Positions 1-6,830 of a stretch of 19,954 nt of DNA are shown here, piece after piece. The stretch covers positions 1 through 19,954 of the forward strand of contig CABQNX010000024.1 of assembly GCA_902465645.1 (NCBI GenBank), given 5' to 3'. The DNA is from an uncultured Peptoniphilus sp. Its GTDB lineage: Bacteria; Bacillota; Clostridia; Tissierellales; Peptoniphilaceae. The translations under genes were made by a program, and so were the position numbers. The stretch's first letter is position 1. Every line of letters starts with the position of its first letter. Under the pieces are notes generated by a model, which saw nothing but the letters and a program-made list of their open reading frames with translations, was not told where the DNA came from and ran no database searches.

Positions 1-55
1 CAGAGAAAATATAAATTCTCTCTGGTATTTGGTCCAACTTTATGGGGTCAGCACA
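1..55 (+). mobile_element. Right end of an IS3-family (IS150-like) insertion sequence, partial
   Basis: Read on the minus strand from position 55, the DNA begins TGTGCTGACCCCATAAAG and continues TTGGACC. This closely resembles the terminal inverted repeats of IS150-group IS3 elements as I remember them (TGTACTGACCCC...GTTGGAC), including the 5'-TG...CA-3' ends. The body of the element and its transposase would lie before the window. One forward frame is open from base 1 to a stop at 82-84 and another to 56-58, so which one carries the transposase tail cannot be decided. An internal degenerate remnant is equally possible. The target duplication cannot be tested without the other end. Confidence 0.5.
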
Positions 56-77
56 TAATCAAGGCTGAGGTTTTTTT
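48..77 (+). terminator. Possible terminator spanning the IS end and flanking DNA
   Basis: TCAGC at 48-52 pairs with GCTGA at 64-68 across an 11-base loop, and a run of seven T follows at 71-77. The left arm lies in the insertion-sequence end and the right arm in the flank. It could stop transcription leaving the element before it runs antisense into nrdG. The stem is short. Confidence 0.3.
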
Positions 78-156
78 ATCTTAATTTTTAATTTATATAA
101 AAGGGTTTGTTAAGTCTTATAAAGTAATTAATTAGATAAAAATTCTAAGACAAAAT

Positions 157-651
157 TTACAAATCAAATAAAACCACTTCATTGGACTCTAAAGATTTTT
201 GAACGTCTATTATCCTTTGGTTGGAAGATCCTCGAAATCTTAAACTTAAGTCTTTTAGGGCTTCTACAAATCTTCCATCAACTAGGACATCACACTCTCC
301 TAGGAGTTTCTTCTTGTCCTCATCTTTTAAGATTTCTTCATAAGTATAGCCAGAGAAGATCCAAATGTCCTTTTGGACTTCTTTTTTTATGTCGCGAAGA
401 ACTTCCAAGAGGTCCACTTCATTTTGGAAGGGTTCACCACCTAGGATAGTCAAGCCCTTAACTTCATCTAGCTTTAAATCTTCTATAACTTCATCTGTTT
501 CCTTTTGGGTCCAAGGATCACCAAAGTCAAAGTCTTGGTATTCTTCATTAAAACAATTGTGGCACTTGTGGGTGCAGCCTGTCACAAAGATTGTGGTCCT
601 TATTCCAGGGCCATTGGCAACATCATACTTTCTTATTTGTGCAAAGTTCAT
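157..651 (-). CDS. nrdG: Anaerobic ribonucleotide reductase activating protein (radical SAM)
   Basis: This 164-residue protein is the activase of class III ribonucleotide reductase. It uses S-adenosylmethionine and a [4Fe-4S] cluster to install the glycyl radical on NrdD. The radical-SAM CxxxCxxC motif is C26, C30 and C33 within GCTHKCHNC, preceded by the family's NGPGIRTTIFVTGC stretch; TILGGEPF follows. The length is normal for NrdG (about 150-180 residues). Its ATG shares one base with the nrdD stop (TAATG at 649-653) and has no strong ribosome binding site of its own, so translation is probably coupled to nrdD. Downstream, 85-156 holds only a weak AT-rich inverted repeat (GTCTTA 114-119, TAAGAC 146-151) and no convincing terminator. 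Confidence 0.97.
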   Translation of the reverse strand: MNFAQIRKYDVANGPGIRTTIFVTGCTHKCHNCFNEEYQDFDFGDPWTQKETDEVIEDLKLDEVKGLTILGGEPFQNEVDLLEVLRDIKKEVQKDIWIFSGYTYEEILKDEDKKKLLGECDVLVDGRFVEALKDLSLRFRGSSNQRIIDVQKSLESNEVVLFDL

Positions 652-2774
652 TAGATGTGAAGAACCCTTGCGTTGATTTCCTTAGTACGACCTTCGTTCC
701 AGAAGTTTTCACCAAGGTAACCACAAGTACGTCTTACAACAGTAAGGCTTGACCTGTCTGTGTTGTGGCATTGTGGGCATTCCCAGTCGCCATGGTCATT
801 TAGTTTGATTTCACCATCAAAGCCACATTCTGCACAATAGTCTGACTTTGTGTTAAATTCTGCGTATTGGATGTTGTCGTAAATATATCTGACAATTGTC
901 TCTAGGGCTTCAAGATTGTGTCCCATGTTTGGAATTTCTACATAAGAGATGCAGCCGCCAGTTGACTTATCTTGGAACTTTGCTTCGAAGTTAAATTTTT
1001 CAAAGGCAGATATTTCTTCACGAACGTCAACGTGGAAGGAGTTGATGTAGTAACCCTTGTCAGTTACATTTTCAATAATGCCAAATCTTTCCTTGTCAAT
1101 GTTGGCAAATCTTTGTGTAAGTGACTCAGCTGGTGTTGCGTAAAGGGTAAATTTAATTCCATACTCTTCAGTCCACTTCTTGACAGCATCGTTAAGGGCA
1201 TCCATAATCCTCATGGCAAAGTCGTAGCCCTTCTTGTCTGTGTGGCTCACGCCTTTTATTAGCATTGTCGCTTCATAGATTCCAATATAGCCAAGAGAAA
1301 CTGTTGAGTAGCCATTTTCTAGAAGTGGAGCAATAGGCTCATGCTTGCCAAGTCTTGCAATGGCACCGTGTTGCCAGTGGATTGGGGATGAGTCACTGTT
1401 TACCTTCTTTAGGTGTTCGTAACGCAATAGTCCAACCCTCTTAACTAGGTCTAGTCTTTTTTCAAGGATTTCAAAGAATTTTTCTTCGCTTCCTCCAGCA
1501 AGGATTCCTATTTGTGGAAGGTTGATGGAGCAAGCTCCCATGTTAAACCTACCTTCGAACTTGTAGTTGCCCTTTTCATCCTTGTAAGGTGGAAGGAAGG
1601 CCCTGCATCCCATTGGAGAAAATACGTTGCCTTCGTAGTTGGCACGCATCTTCTTGGCAGAAATGTAGTCAGGGTACATCCTCTTAGCTGTACACCTAAT
1701 TGCAAGAGATGTTAAATAATAATATTTTGAGTCCTTGTTGATGTTATTTTCATCAAGAACGTAAATTAGCTTAGGAAAGGCTGGTGTAACATAAACACCT
1801 GCATCATTTTTTATCCCTTGGATTCTTTGCTTTAAGATTTCTTCGATTATCATTGCAACTTCATCAACATATTGGTCGTCATCTTCAAGCCACATGAATA
1901 AGGTAACGAAAGGTGCTTGACCGTTGGAAGTCATCAAAGTATTTATTTGATATTGGATTGTTTGGATTCCACTTTCAAGGTCCTTCTTAGTCATTTGATT
2001 TGCCATTTTCTCTGCAAGTTCAATATCTCCAAGAGTGTCAAGGGCAAGGGAAAGGTTCTTTTCGTAAGACCTTCTTAGGTACTTGCCAAGACAAGAGATA
2101 TTAATACTTTGGCCACCATATTGGTTTGATGCAATCTGAGCAATGATTTGTGTCATAACATTGCAGGCAACTTGGAAGGACTTTGGAGTTTCAATCATCT
2201 TGCCATTAACAACAGTTCCATTGTCAAGCATGTCCTTCATGTTAACTAGGCAGCAGTTGAAAATTGGTTGGATAAAGTAGTCCATGTCGTGGATGTGGAT
2301 GGCACCAGATTCGTGTGCTTCTACTAAGTCTCCTGGAATCATCTTTCTCTTGGCAATATCCTTTGAAACTTCTCCTGCTATTAGGTCTCTTTGAGTAGAG
2401 GCAATAACAGCATTTTTGTTGGAGTTCTCATCCATTAGGTCTTCGTTTGTTTCGTTTAAGAGACCAAGAATATCATCATCAGTAGTATTTTGTTCACGCT
2501 TAAATTGTTGAACAGACTTGTAAGATTCGTAGGCCCTAGCAGTAGCTGGGTTGTCGTTTTGAATCAAACGGTAATAAACTTCTCCTTCTATGTCATAAAT
2601 AGAAAGAGGAAGGTCTTTTTCTCCTGCCAACTTTTCGATTTCATTTGCAATTTCAAGAGCTTGACCTTCTATGTAGACACCAGAACTTGATTGCATTGCT
2701 TTTTCAATGGCAATTACAATTTTAGCCTTGTCAAAGTCAACTTTTTTTCCGTTTCTCTTGATAACTTGTAACAT
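651..2774 (-). CDS. nrdD: Anaerobic (class III) ribonucleoside-triphosphate reductase
   Basis: This 707-residue enzyme reduces ribonucleoside triphosphates to deoxy forms without oxygen, supplying DNA precursors to an anaerobe. An ATP-cone regulatory domain occupies about residues 3-90. The catalytic barrel contains IFNCCLVN (C174/C175) and FSPMGC (C390), which fit the conserved catalytic cysteines. The C-terminal zinc site is C647, C650, C666 and C669. The glycyl-radical loop RRTCGYLGENFWNEGR puts the radical on G685. The start is ATG with AGGAGAG about 9 bases upstream. The gene heads the nrdD-nrdG operon, and NrdR-like boxes cover its promoter. The length is full and no key residue is missing. 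Confidence 0.98.
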   Translation of the reverse strand: MLQVIKRNGKKVDFDKAKIVIAIEKAMQSSSGVYIEGQALEIANEIEKLAGEKDLPLSIYDIEGEVYYRLIQNDNPATARAYESYKSVQQFKREQNTTDDDILGLLNETNEDLMDENSNKNAVIASTQRDLIAGEVSKDIAKRKMIPGDLVEAHESGAIHIHDMDYFIQPIFNCCLVNMKDMLDNGTVVNGKMIETPKSFQVACNVMTQIIAQIASNQYGGQSINISCLGKYLRRSYEKNLSLALDTLGDIELAEKMANQMTKKDLESGIQTIQYQINTLMTSNGQAPFVTLFMWLEDDDQYVDEVAMIIEEILKQRIQGIKNDAGVYVTPAFPKLIYVLDENNINKDSKYYYLTSLAIRCTAKRMYPDYISAKKMRANYEGNVFSPMGCRAFLPPYKDEKGNYKFEGRFNMGACSINLPQIGILAGGSEEKFFEILEKRLDLVKRVGLLRYEHLKKVNSDSSPIHWQHGAIARLGKHEPIAPLLENGYSTVSLGYIGIYEATMLIKGVSHTDKKGYDFAMRIMDALNDAVKKWTEEYGIKFTLYATPAESLTQRFANIDKERFGIIENVTDKGYYINSFHVDVREEISAFEKFNFEAKFQDKSTGGCISYVEIPNMGHNLEALETIVRYIYDNIQYAEFNTKSDYCAECGFDGEIKLNDHGDWECPQCHNTDRSSLTVVRRTCGYLGENFWNEGRTKEINARVLHI

Positions 2775-2831
2775 TTTTCCATCTCTCCTTTTATATAAAT
2801 ATATGAACGCTCCGTTTTTATTACGGATATA

Positions 2832-2850
2832 ATTATACTACATATAGTGT
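2832..2850 (-). promoter_or_regulatory. nrdD promoter -10 with overlapping NrdR box 1
   Basis: On the minus strand a perfect TATAAT lies at 2837-2832, and no good -35 is seen. Overlapping it at 2835-2850 is ACACTATATGTAGTAT, which matches 14 of 16 positions of the NrdR box consensus ACACWATATATWGTGT. NrdR represses ribonucleotide reductase genes when dATP/ATP is high. A 5-bp hairpin (TCCGT 2811-2815, ACGGA 2823-2827) would sit at the 5' end of the transcript. Confidence 0.7.
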
Positions 2851-2865
2851 ATGAAAGCCATGAGG

Positions 2866-2881
2866 AAAACATATATTGTGT
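2866..2881 (+). promoter_or_regulatory. NrdR box 2
   Basis: The plus strand reads AAAACATATATTGTGT and matches 13 of 16 NrdR consensus positions, with a perfect right half. Its centre is 31 bp from the centre of box 1, about three helical turns, which is the spacing typical of paired NrdR boxes. Confidence 0.65.
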
Positions 2882-2952
2882 TAAATATTATAAGATTTTT
2901 AAAAGTCAAGTCTTTTGAAGAAGATTTTGCTGAAAATTTTTTTATCCTTTGA

Positions 2953-2958
2953 TATAAT
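2953..2958 (+). promoter_or_regulatory. Promoter -10 of the SpxH-like gene
   Basis: A perfect TATAAT lies 22 bases before the ATG at 2980, giving a predicted 5' UTR of about 15 bases that contains the GGAGG site. The -35 region (around 2930) is weak. Confidence 0.5.
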
Positions 2959-2979
2959 CGACCTAGATTAGGAGGGACC

Positions 2980-3786
2980 ATGTTAAAAATATTTACAGAC
3001 CTATTAGATCCCTTTTTATGGGGACTTTTTCCAATAATAAGAAAATTTGAAAGAAAATATAAAAATTTTGATTATGAATTTGTCATGGGAGGACTAATTG
3101 GCAACTACGAAGAATTTTTGCCAGAGAACTTCAGGGACAAAAATTCAGTAGATCTTGGCAACAAAATTCTCTTTGATATGTACAGGGCCACAGGAACTAT
3201 AACTCACATGCCAGGATTTCCATCATCGCCAGACATATTTACAGAAGACTACAAGTCATCTTATCCACTAGACAAGTATTTCATTTCGGTTGAAGAGATG
3301 GATAGGGACCTAGCCAAGGACTACATGAGAAAGTCCTTAGAAGAAGCCATAATTTTTGGGAAAAATATATTTAAACTAGAAGTACAAAAGGAAATCCTAG
3401 ATGGATTTGGCTTGGACTATGATGAATTTTTATTTAACTATGAAAACTCTCACGACTTGTTCCTACAGGATAGGATGGAGGCCTTTGACTACAGGATAAA
3501 AAAACTTCCAGGATTTTTAATTACAAAAAACTCCAGAGTCTTGCAAAACATTATGAATTTCTCAAGGGTGGAAGAATTTTTCTTAGAAAACCTAGACCTA
3601 GAAGAGAGGGAAGAAGGTCTTAGCGAAGAAGAAAAAATCTTGGACTATATAAGGTCCTATGATTTGGTCTTAAAAGATGAAATTAAAATTGTCTTTGGAG
3701 ATGAAAATATTTTAGAAGACCTTATAAAAGATGAAAAAGTTAAGCTAGAAAAAATAAATTCCTTTGAAATTGTGAAAATTATTTAA
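2980..3786 (+). CDS. DsbA/SpxH(YjbH)-like thioredoxin-fold protein lacking the CxxC motif
   Basis: This 268-residue protein has no cysteine at all. Its N-terminus, DPFLWGLFPIIRKFE (residues 10-24) followed by FVMGGLIGN (34-42), lines up with the DsbA-family / SpxH opening, which reads roughly DPLCPxCWALEPIIKKL...GGL. The CPxC is replaced by a shorter stretch ending in a lone L. A DsbA-type helical insertion (about 95-160) precedes KKLPGFLI (174-181), which fits the cis-proline loop with P177. After about residue 200 there is an acidic C-terminal extension with no assignment. The start has a strong GGAGG 4-5 bases upstream. It is monocistronic, divergent from nrdD, and closed by the terminator at 3799. 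A redox role is unlikely. An adaptor or binding role, such as SpxH serving ClpXP, is inference only. Confidence 0.6.
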   Translation: MLKIFTDLLDPFLWGLFPIIRKFERKYKNFDYEFVMGGLIGNYEEFLPENFRDKNSVDLGNKILFDMYRATGTITHMPGFPSSPDIFTEDYKSSYPLDKYFISVEEMDRDLAKDYMRKSLEEAIIFGKNIFKLEVQKEILDGFGLDYDEFLFNYENSHDLFLQDRMEAFDYRIKKLPGFLITKNSRVLQNIMNFSRVEEFFLENLDLEEREEGLSEEEKILDYIRSYDLVLKDEIKIVFGDENILEDLIKDEKVKLEKINSFEIVKII

Positions 3787-3798
3787 AATAATAAAATT

Positions 3799-3822
3799 AG
3801 GCGGCTGTAGCCGTCTTTTTTT
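3799..3822 (+). terminator. Intrinsic terminator of the SpxH-like gene
   Basis: GGCGGC (3800-3805), loop TGTA, GCCGTC (3810-3815, one G-U pair), then seven T. Confidence 0.9.
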
Positions 3823-3842
3823 CTGCAAAAAATTTTTAAATT

Positions 3843-3851
3843 TGTTATAAT
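3843..3851 (+). promoter_or_regulatory. Promoter of panC-panS (extended -10)
   Basis: TGTTATAAT is a perfect extended -10. A weak CTGCAA sits 17 bases upstream at 3823-3828. Transcription would start near 3858, leaving a leader of about 80 bases. Confidence 0.6.
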
Positions 3852-3858
3852 ATTTGCC

Positions 3859-3935
3859 GGAGACGGTATTATTTTTATAAACCGTACTTAAATATTTATA
3901 ACTAAATATTTCTCCAAAATAAATTTTTAAGGAGA
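3859..3935 (+). promoter_or_regulatory. Structured panC leader with competing pairings at the ribosome binding site
   Basis: TCTCC at 3911-3915 can pair with GGAGA at 3859-3863 or with the GGAGA of the panC ribosome binding site at 3931-3935, and the two pairings exclude each other. A third helix, ACGGT (3863-3867) with ACCGT (3881-3885), shares A3863 with the first. The arrangement would let an upstream helix free or hide the ribosome binding site. It matches no riboswitch class I recognise. The helices are only 5 bp long. Confidence 0.35.
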
Positions 3936-3940
3936 GAATG

Positions 3941-4774
3941 ATGAAGGTACTAAGAAATGTACAAGAAGCTTTGGAATTTACCAAGGGAAATTACCAAAAG
4001 TCTGTGGGTTTGGTTCCTACTATGGGATTTTTGCACGCAGGTCACAAGTCACTTATGGATGAGGCGAGAAAGAACAACGACGTCGTAATCGTGTCTATTT
4101 TTGTAAATCCAACACAATTTGGACCTGGCGAAGACTATGAATCTTACCCAAGAGACGAAGAGAGAGATTTTAAACTCTGTGAAGAGGCTGGAGTTGACGC
4201 AGTGTTCACACCAGACCCAGAGGAGTTTTATCAAAATCACAAAACTTACGTAACTATCGAAGATTTAAAGGACAACTTATGTGGCAAGACTCGCCCAATT
4301 CACTTCAGGGGAGTTTTAACTGTCTTAACAAAGTTATTTAACATCTTTAGACCTACTAGAGCCTACTTTGGCAGGAAGGATGCCCAACAGTTTTTAATTG
4401 TTAAGAAGGCTGTCAAGGACTTAAACTTTGGAATCGAAGTTGTTCCTTGCCCAATTAAGAGGGAAGATGACGGACTTGCAATCTCATCAAGAAATGTTTA
4501 CTTGTCTGATGAAGAGAGAAAGGCCGCTCCAGTTCTCAATAGGGCCCTAGAAAAGGGCAAAGCTGCCATGAAAAAGGGTATGAAGGCAGAAGATTTGATT
4601 AAAATCATTGAAGACGAAATAAAGACAGAAGACCTTGCCGATATTGAGTATGTTCAAGTTGTTGACACAGAAGAAATAAGGGACATGGATGTCATAGACA
4701 GGGACTGCCTTGTTGCTCTTGCTGTTAGATTTGGCACAACTAGACTTATAGACAACTTTTTCTTCGAGGTTTGA
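3941..4774 (+). CDS. panC: Pantoate-beta-alanine ligase (pantothenate synthetase)
   Basis: The enzyme condenses pantoate and beta-alanine with ATP to give pantothenate, the precursor of coenzyme A, in the cytosol. Numbered from the second ATG (277 residues), the sequence shows the nucleotidyl-transferase HxGH motif as H32-A-G-H35 in PTMGFLHAGH, then FVNPTQFGPGEDY, GRKDAQQ, and the KMSKS-like AISSRN near 180-185. Two adjacent ATGs occur at 3938 and 3941. The GGAG at 3931-3934 lies only 3 bases from the first but 6 from the second, so the second is preferred. One base separates the stop from panS. No panB, panD or panE is present in the window. Identity is certain; only the start is debatable. 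Confidence 0.97.
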   Translation: MKVLRNVQEALEFTKGNYQKSVGLVPTMGFLHAGHKSLMDEARKNNDVVIVSIFVNPTQFGPGEDYESYPRDEERDFKLCEEAGVDAVFTPDPEEFYQNHKTYVTIEDLKDNLCGKTRPIHFRGVLTVLTKLFNIFRPTRAYFGRKDAQQFLIVKKAVKDLNFGIEVVPCPIKREDDGLAISSRNVYLSDEERKAAPVLNRALEKGKAAMKKGMKAEDLIKIIEDEIKTEDLADIEYVQVVDTEEIRDMDVIDRDCLVALAVRFGTTRLIDNFFFEV

Positions 4775-4775
4775 A

Positions 4776-5732
4776 ATGTTTAGAAAAATTTCAACCTATA
4801 TAGAAAAATACCTAATCTTAATTATCCTACTTCTTTCTGCAACTGCCCTAAGGTATCCAGATGCCTTTAAGGGGATGACAAATTACACATCCCTCTTTTT
4901 GGCAGCGGCCATGTTTGGTATGGGAACTAGCATAGAAGTTAAGGACTTTAAAAATCTGTTAAAGGCACCAAAACTTATATTTTTGGGAGCACTTTGCCAG
5001 TACACAATTATGCCCCTCTTGGCACTTTTCTTGTCAGTAATTTTTAAATTGCCAAAGGACATAAGTCTTGGAGTAATCCTTGTTGGAACTTGCCCTGGTG
5101 GTACAGCATCTAATGTTTTAAGTCATATTGCTGAAGGAGATTTGGCTTATTCTGTGCTACTTACAGTTGCCTCAACTCTACTTGCCCCAATTTTGACGCC
5201 ACTTCTTGTATACATGATGGCAGGATCTCTAGTTGAAGTTTCCTTTATGGTCATGTTTATGTCTATTGTAAAGGTAATCGTCCTTCCAGTAGGACTGGGG
5301 ATTATTGCCAATACTATTTTAAAAGAAAGAATTAAGAAGGTGGACTTTATCTTCCCCCTTATTTCTTCTATAGCAATTGCCCTTATCATTGCGGCCATTG
5401 TGGGACTTAACGCAGAAAAAATTATGACTTCAGGACTTTTAGTCTTTGGAGTAGTTATTATCCACAATATCATGGGCCTTGGCATTGGACTTGGTCTTGG
5501 AAAATTAGTGGGACTCGATTACGACAAGCAGTCAACTCTTTCAATTGAAGTTGGCACACAAAACTCTGGTCTTGCAGTAGTTCTTGCAAATACAAACTTT
5601 GCCATGAATCCACTTGCAGCCCTACCAGGTGCAATTTTCTCTGTAGTTCAAAACCTAATTGGTTCAATTTTTGCTCATTATAGAGAAAGCCAAAGAGAAA
5701 AGAAGTTAGAAGAAGTTAAATTAAATATATAA
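4776..5732 (+). CDS. panS: BASS-family sodium-coupled transporter, probable pantothenate-precursor importer
   Basis: This 318-residue membrane protein has about ten hydrophobic segments, normal for the bile acid:sodium symporter (BASS) family. Two family motifs are clear: GTCPGGTASNVLSHIAEGD (104-122) and EVGTQNSGLAVVLA (258-271). In related transporters of known structure this second region helps bind sodium. The start ATG lies one base after the panC stop, with GAGG inside the panC end as ribosome binding site, so the two are translationally coupled. Salmonella PanS, a BASS protein, imports ketopantoate. The coupling to panC makes ketopantoate or pantoate the likely cargo here, but that is inference from position. 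The last 20 residues are charged and probably cytoplasmic. Confidence 0.85.
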   Translation: MFRKISTYIEKYLILIILLLSATALRYPDAFKGMTNYTSLFLAAAMFGMGTSIEVKDFKNLLKAPKLIFLGALCQYTIMPLLALFLSVIFKLPKDISLGVILVGTCPGGTASNVLSHIAEGDLAYSVLLTVASTLLAPILTPLLVYMMAGSLVEVSFMVMFMSIVKVIVLPVGLGIIANTILKERIKKVDFIFPLISSIAIALIIAAIVGLNAEKIMTSGLLVFGVVIIHNIMGLGIGLGLGKLVGLDYDKQSTLSIEVGTQNSGLAVVLANTNFAMNPLAALPGAIFSVVQNLIGSIFAHYRESQREKKLEEVKLNI

Positions 5733-5737
5733 AAATA

Positions 5738-5776
5738 AAACCAAGGCTTTAGGTAAAACTAAGCCTTGGTTTTTTA
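5738..5776. terminator. Bidirectional terminator between panS and the flavin-binding protein gene
   Basis: CCAAGGCTT (5741-5749) pairs perfectly with AAGCCTTGG (5761-5769). A-rich and T-rich flanks give a T tract on either strand, so it can serve both convergent genes. Confidence 0.9.
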
Positions 5777-5786
5777 TTGCGATTTT

Positions 5787-6263
5787 TTATTTTTCGTGGA
5801 CTCTCTTGCAAGTCATGTGCTGGATGTTAAGGGAATAGACTAGGACGTTTTTAAAACTTCTCTCCATAACTCCATTTATTTCTGACATTGAAGGATAATA
5901 TCTCGATGCAAGTTCAATTAGTTTTTTGGCAGCTAAGTCTCTGTCCTCTATGATTTCGATTTCTCCAAAGGCAACTAGGCTCTTTAGATAGTAGGACCAG
6001 CCATTTTCTGAAAGCTCTTGGTCCCCATAAGTAACAAAGCAGGCCTTATTATTCTTCTCGATGCAGTCAAACTTGTAGCCACTCTTAGCTCCGTGAAAAT
6101 AAATTTTATTTTCTTCCTCGTCATATAAATAATTTATTGGTATAGAGTAGGGATAGCCATCTTCTCCGTTAAAGGAAAGGACTCCTCTTTTATTTTTTAT
6201 AAGCAAGCTCTTAGCTTCTTCAAGGGGAAGCTCTTGCTTTATTCTTCTCATTTCTCTAAACAT
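5787..6263 (-). CDS. Pyridoxamine 5'-phosphate oxidase-like flavin-binding split-barrel protein (NimA-like)
   Basis: This 158-residue protein begins MFREMRR and continues GVLSFNGEDGYPYSIPINYLYD, then IYFHGAKSGYKFDCI and a late LNIQHMTCKR. These are hallmarks of the small split-barrel flavoproteins often annotated as PNPOx-family or nitroimidazole-resistance (NimA-like) proteins. Such proteins bind FMN or another flavin; for this clade the substrate is unknown and drug resistance should not be assumed. The start is ATG with AGAGGTGG 4 bases upstream (6268-6275). A perfect extended -10, TGTTATAAT, lies on the minus strand at 6289-6281, so the 5' UTR is only about 11 bases. It is divergent from the cupin gene and convergent with panS. 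The length is complete. Confidence 0.85.
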   Translation of the reverse strand: MFREMRRIKQELPLEEAKSLLIKNKRGVLSFNGEDGYPYSIPINYLYDEEENKIYFHGAKSGYKFDCIEKNNKACFVTYGDQELSENGWSYYLKSLVAFGEIEIIEDRDLAAKKLIELASRYYPSMSEINGVMERSFKNVLVYSLNIQHMTCKRVHEK

Positions 6264-6325
6264 TTTCCACCTCTCTTTTAATTATAACAAATTACTTTGA
6301 TCTTATATATTGAGAATTAAAGTCG

Positions 6326-6334
6326 TGATATAAT
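6326..6334 (+). promoter_or_regulatory. Extended -10 promoter of the cupin gene, predicted leaderless transcript
   Basis: TGATATAAT at 6326-6334 is a perfect extended -10 with a poor -35. The usual start point, 7 bases downstream, falls on or next to the ATG at 6341. No Shine-Dalgarno sequence precedes the ATG. Confidence 0.6.
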
Positions 6335-6340
6335 TAGCCC

Positions 6341-6646
6341 ATGGATAAGATATACAATATTTTTAAAAATATAAGATTTTCTAGTGAAGATGAAATTGAA
6401 GAAAAAATTTATGAAGATGAGGGGATAAAAGTTATTAGGACCCTGTCCCTAAACCAAGTCACAGACTTTTATGACCAAGATGAACTTGAAATAGTCTTCT
6501 TGTTAAAAGGAAAGGCCCAAATAGAACATGAAGATGGAAGGAGACTTGACCTAGGAGAAGGGGATAGCCTACTAATAAGACCCCATGAGATCCACAGGGT
6601 TTCCTGGCAGGAGGAGGCAGTTTGGCTCTGTATTTTTAAGAAGTAG
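6341..6646 (+). CDS. Small cupin-domain protein
   Basis: This 101-residue single-domain cupin resembles a family of small bacterial cupins of unknown substrate: FYDQDELEIVFLLKGKAQIEHEDGRRLDLGEGDSLLIRP is the first half-barrel, ending in PHEIHRVSWQEEAVWLCIF. The His pair in PHEIH and the preceding EDG turn fit a cupin metal site, though only part of the usual ligand set is obvious. No Shine-Dalgarno sequence lies before the ATG (GATATAATTAGCCC precedes it), and the promoter implies a leaderless mRNA. The N-terminus from MDKIYNIF looks genuine because homologues as I recall them begin similarly. Downstream, a 7-bp AT-rich hairpin (TTAGAAA 6754-6760, TTTCTAA 6768-6774) is a weak terminator candidate. 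Confidence 0.85.
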   Translation: MDKIYNIFKNIRFSSEDEIEEKIYEDEGIKVIRTLSLNQVTDFYDQDELEIVFLLKGKAQIEHEDGRRLDLGEGDSLLIRPHEIHRVSWQEEAVWLCIFKK

Positions 6647-6798
6647 GACTTTAGTGTCAGGTGGCAAAAAATTATGACCTTGTAAAAATTTATGAGCTTA
6701 TAAAAATTTGTTAAGTCATAGAAATTTGCAAGCGTGAAAATTATTGATCTGATTTAGAAATTTCATTTTTCTAATGTTACATTTTAAAATTAAGTCTT

Positions 6799-6824
6799 AA
6801 AAAAGCACCTACTCTCGTAGATGC
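6799..6824 (-). terminator. Intrinsic terminator of the ABC-F gene
   Basis: On the minus strand GCATCTAC, a GAGA (GNRA-type) tetraloop and GTAGGTGC form an 8-bp stem with one G-U pair, followed by TTTTTT. It sits 7 bases after the stop codon. Confidence 0.93.
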
Positions 6825-6830
6825 TAAAAT

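Noticed and set aside
2924..2938. CodY-box-like ATTTTGCTGAAAATT, 13 of 15 to consensus, near the SpxH-like promoter
   Set aside because: In DNA this AT-rich such matches arise easily by chance, a partial match also occurs inside a coding region near 6003, and CodY presence is unknown.
3745..3984. 79-codon minus-strand frame across the panC promoter and leader
   Set aside because: It overlaps the terminator, promoter and leader that clearly belong to plus-strand genes; no start signal.
6676..6735. Three loosely similar 17-19 base AT-rich units with AAATTT cores after the cupin gene
   Set aside because: Similarity is limited to A/T tracts; no exact repeat or CRISPR-like regularity.
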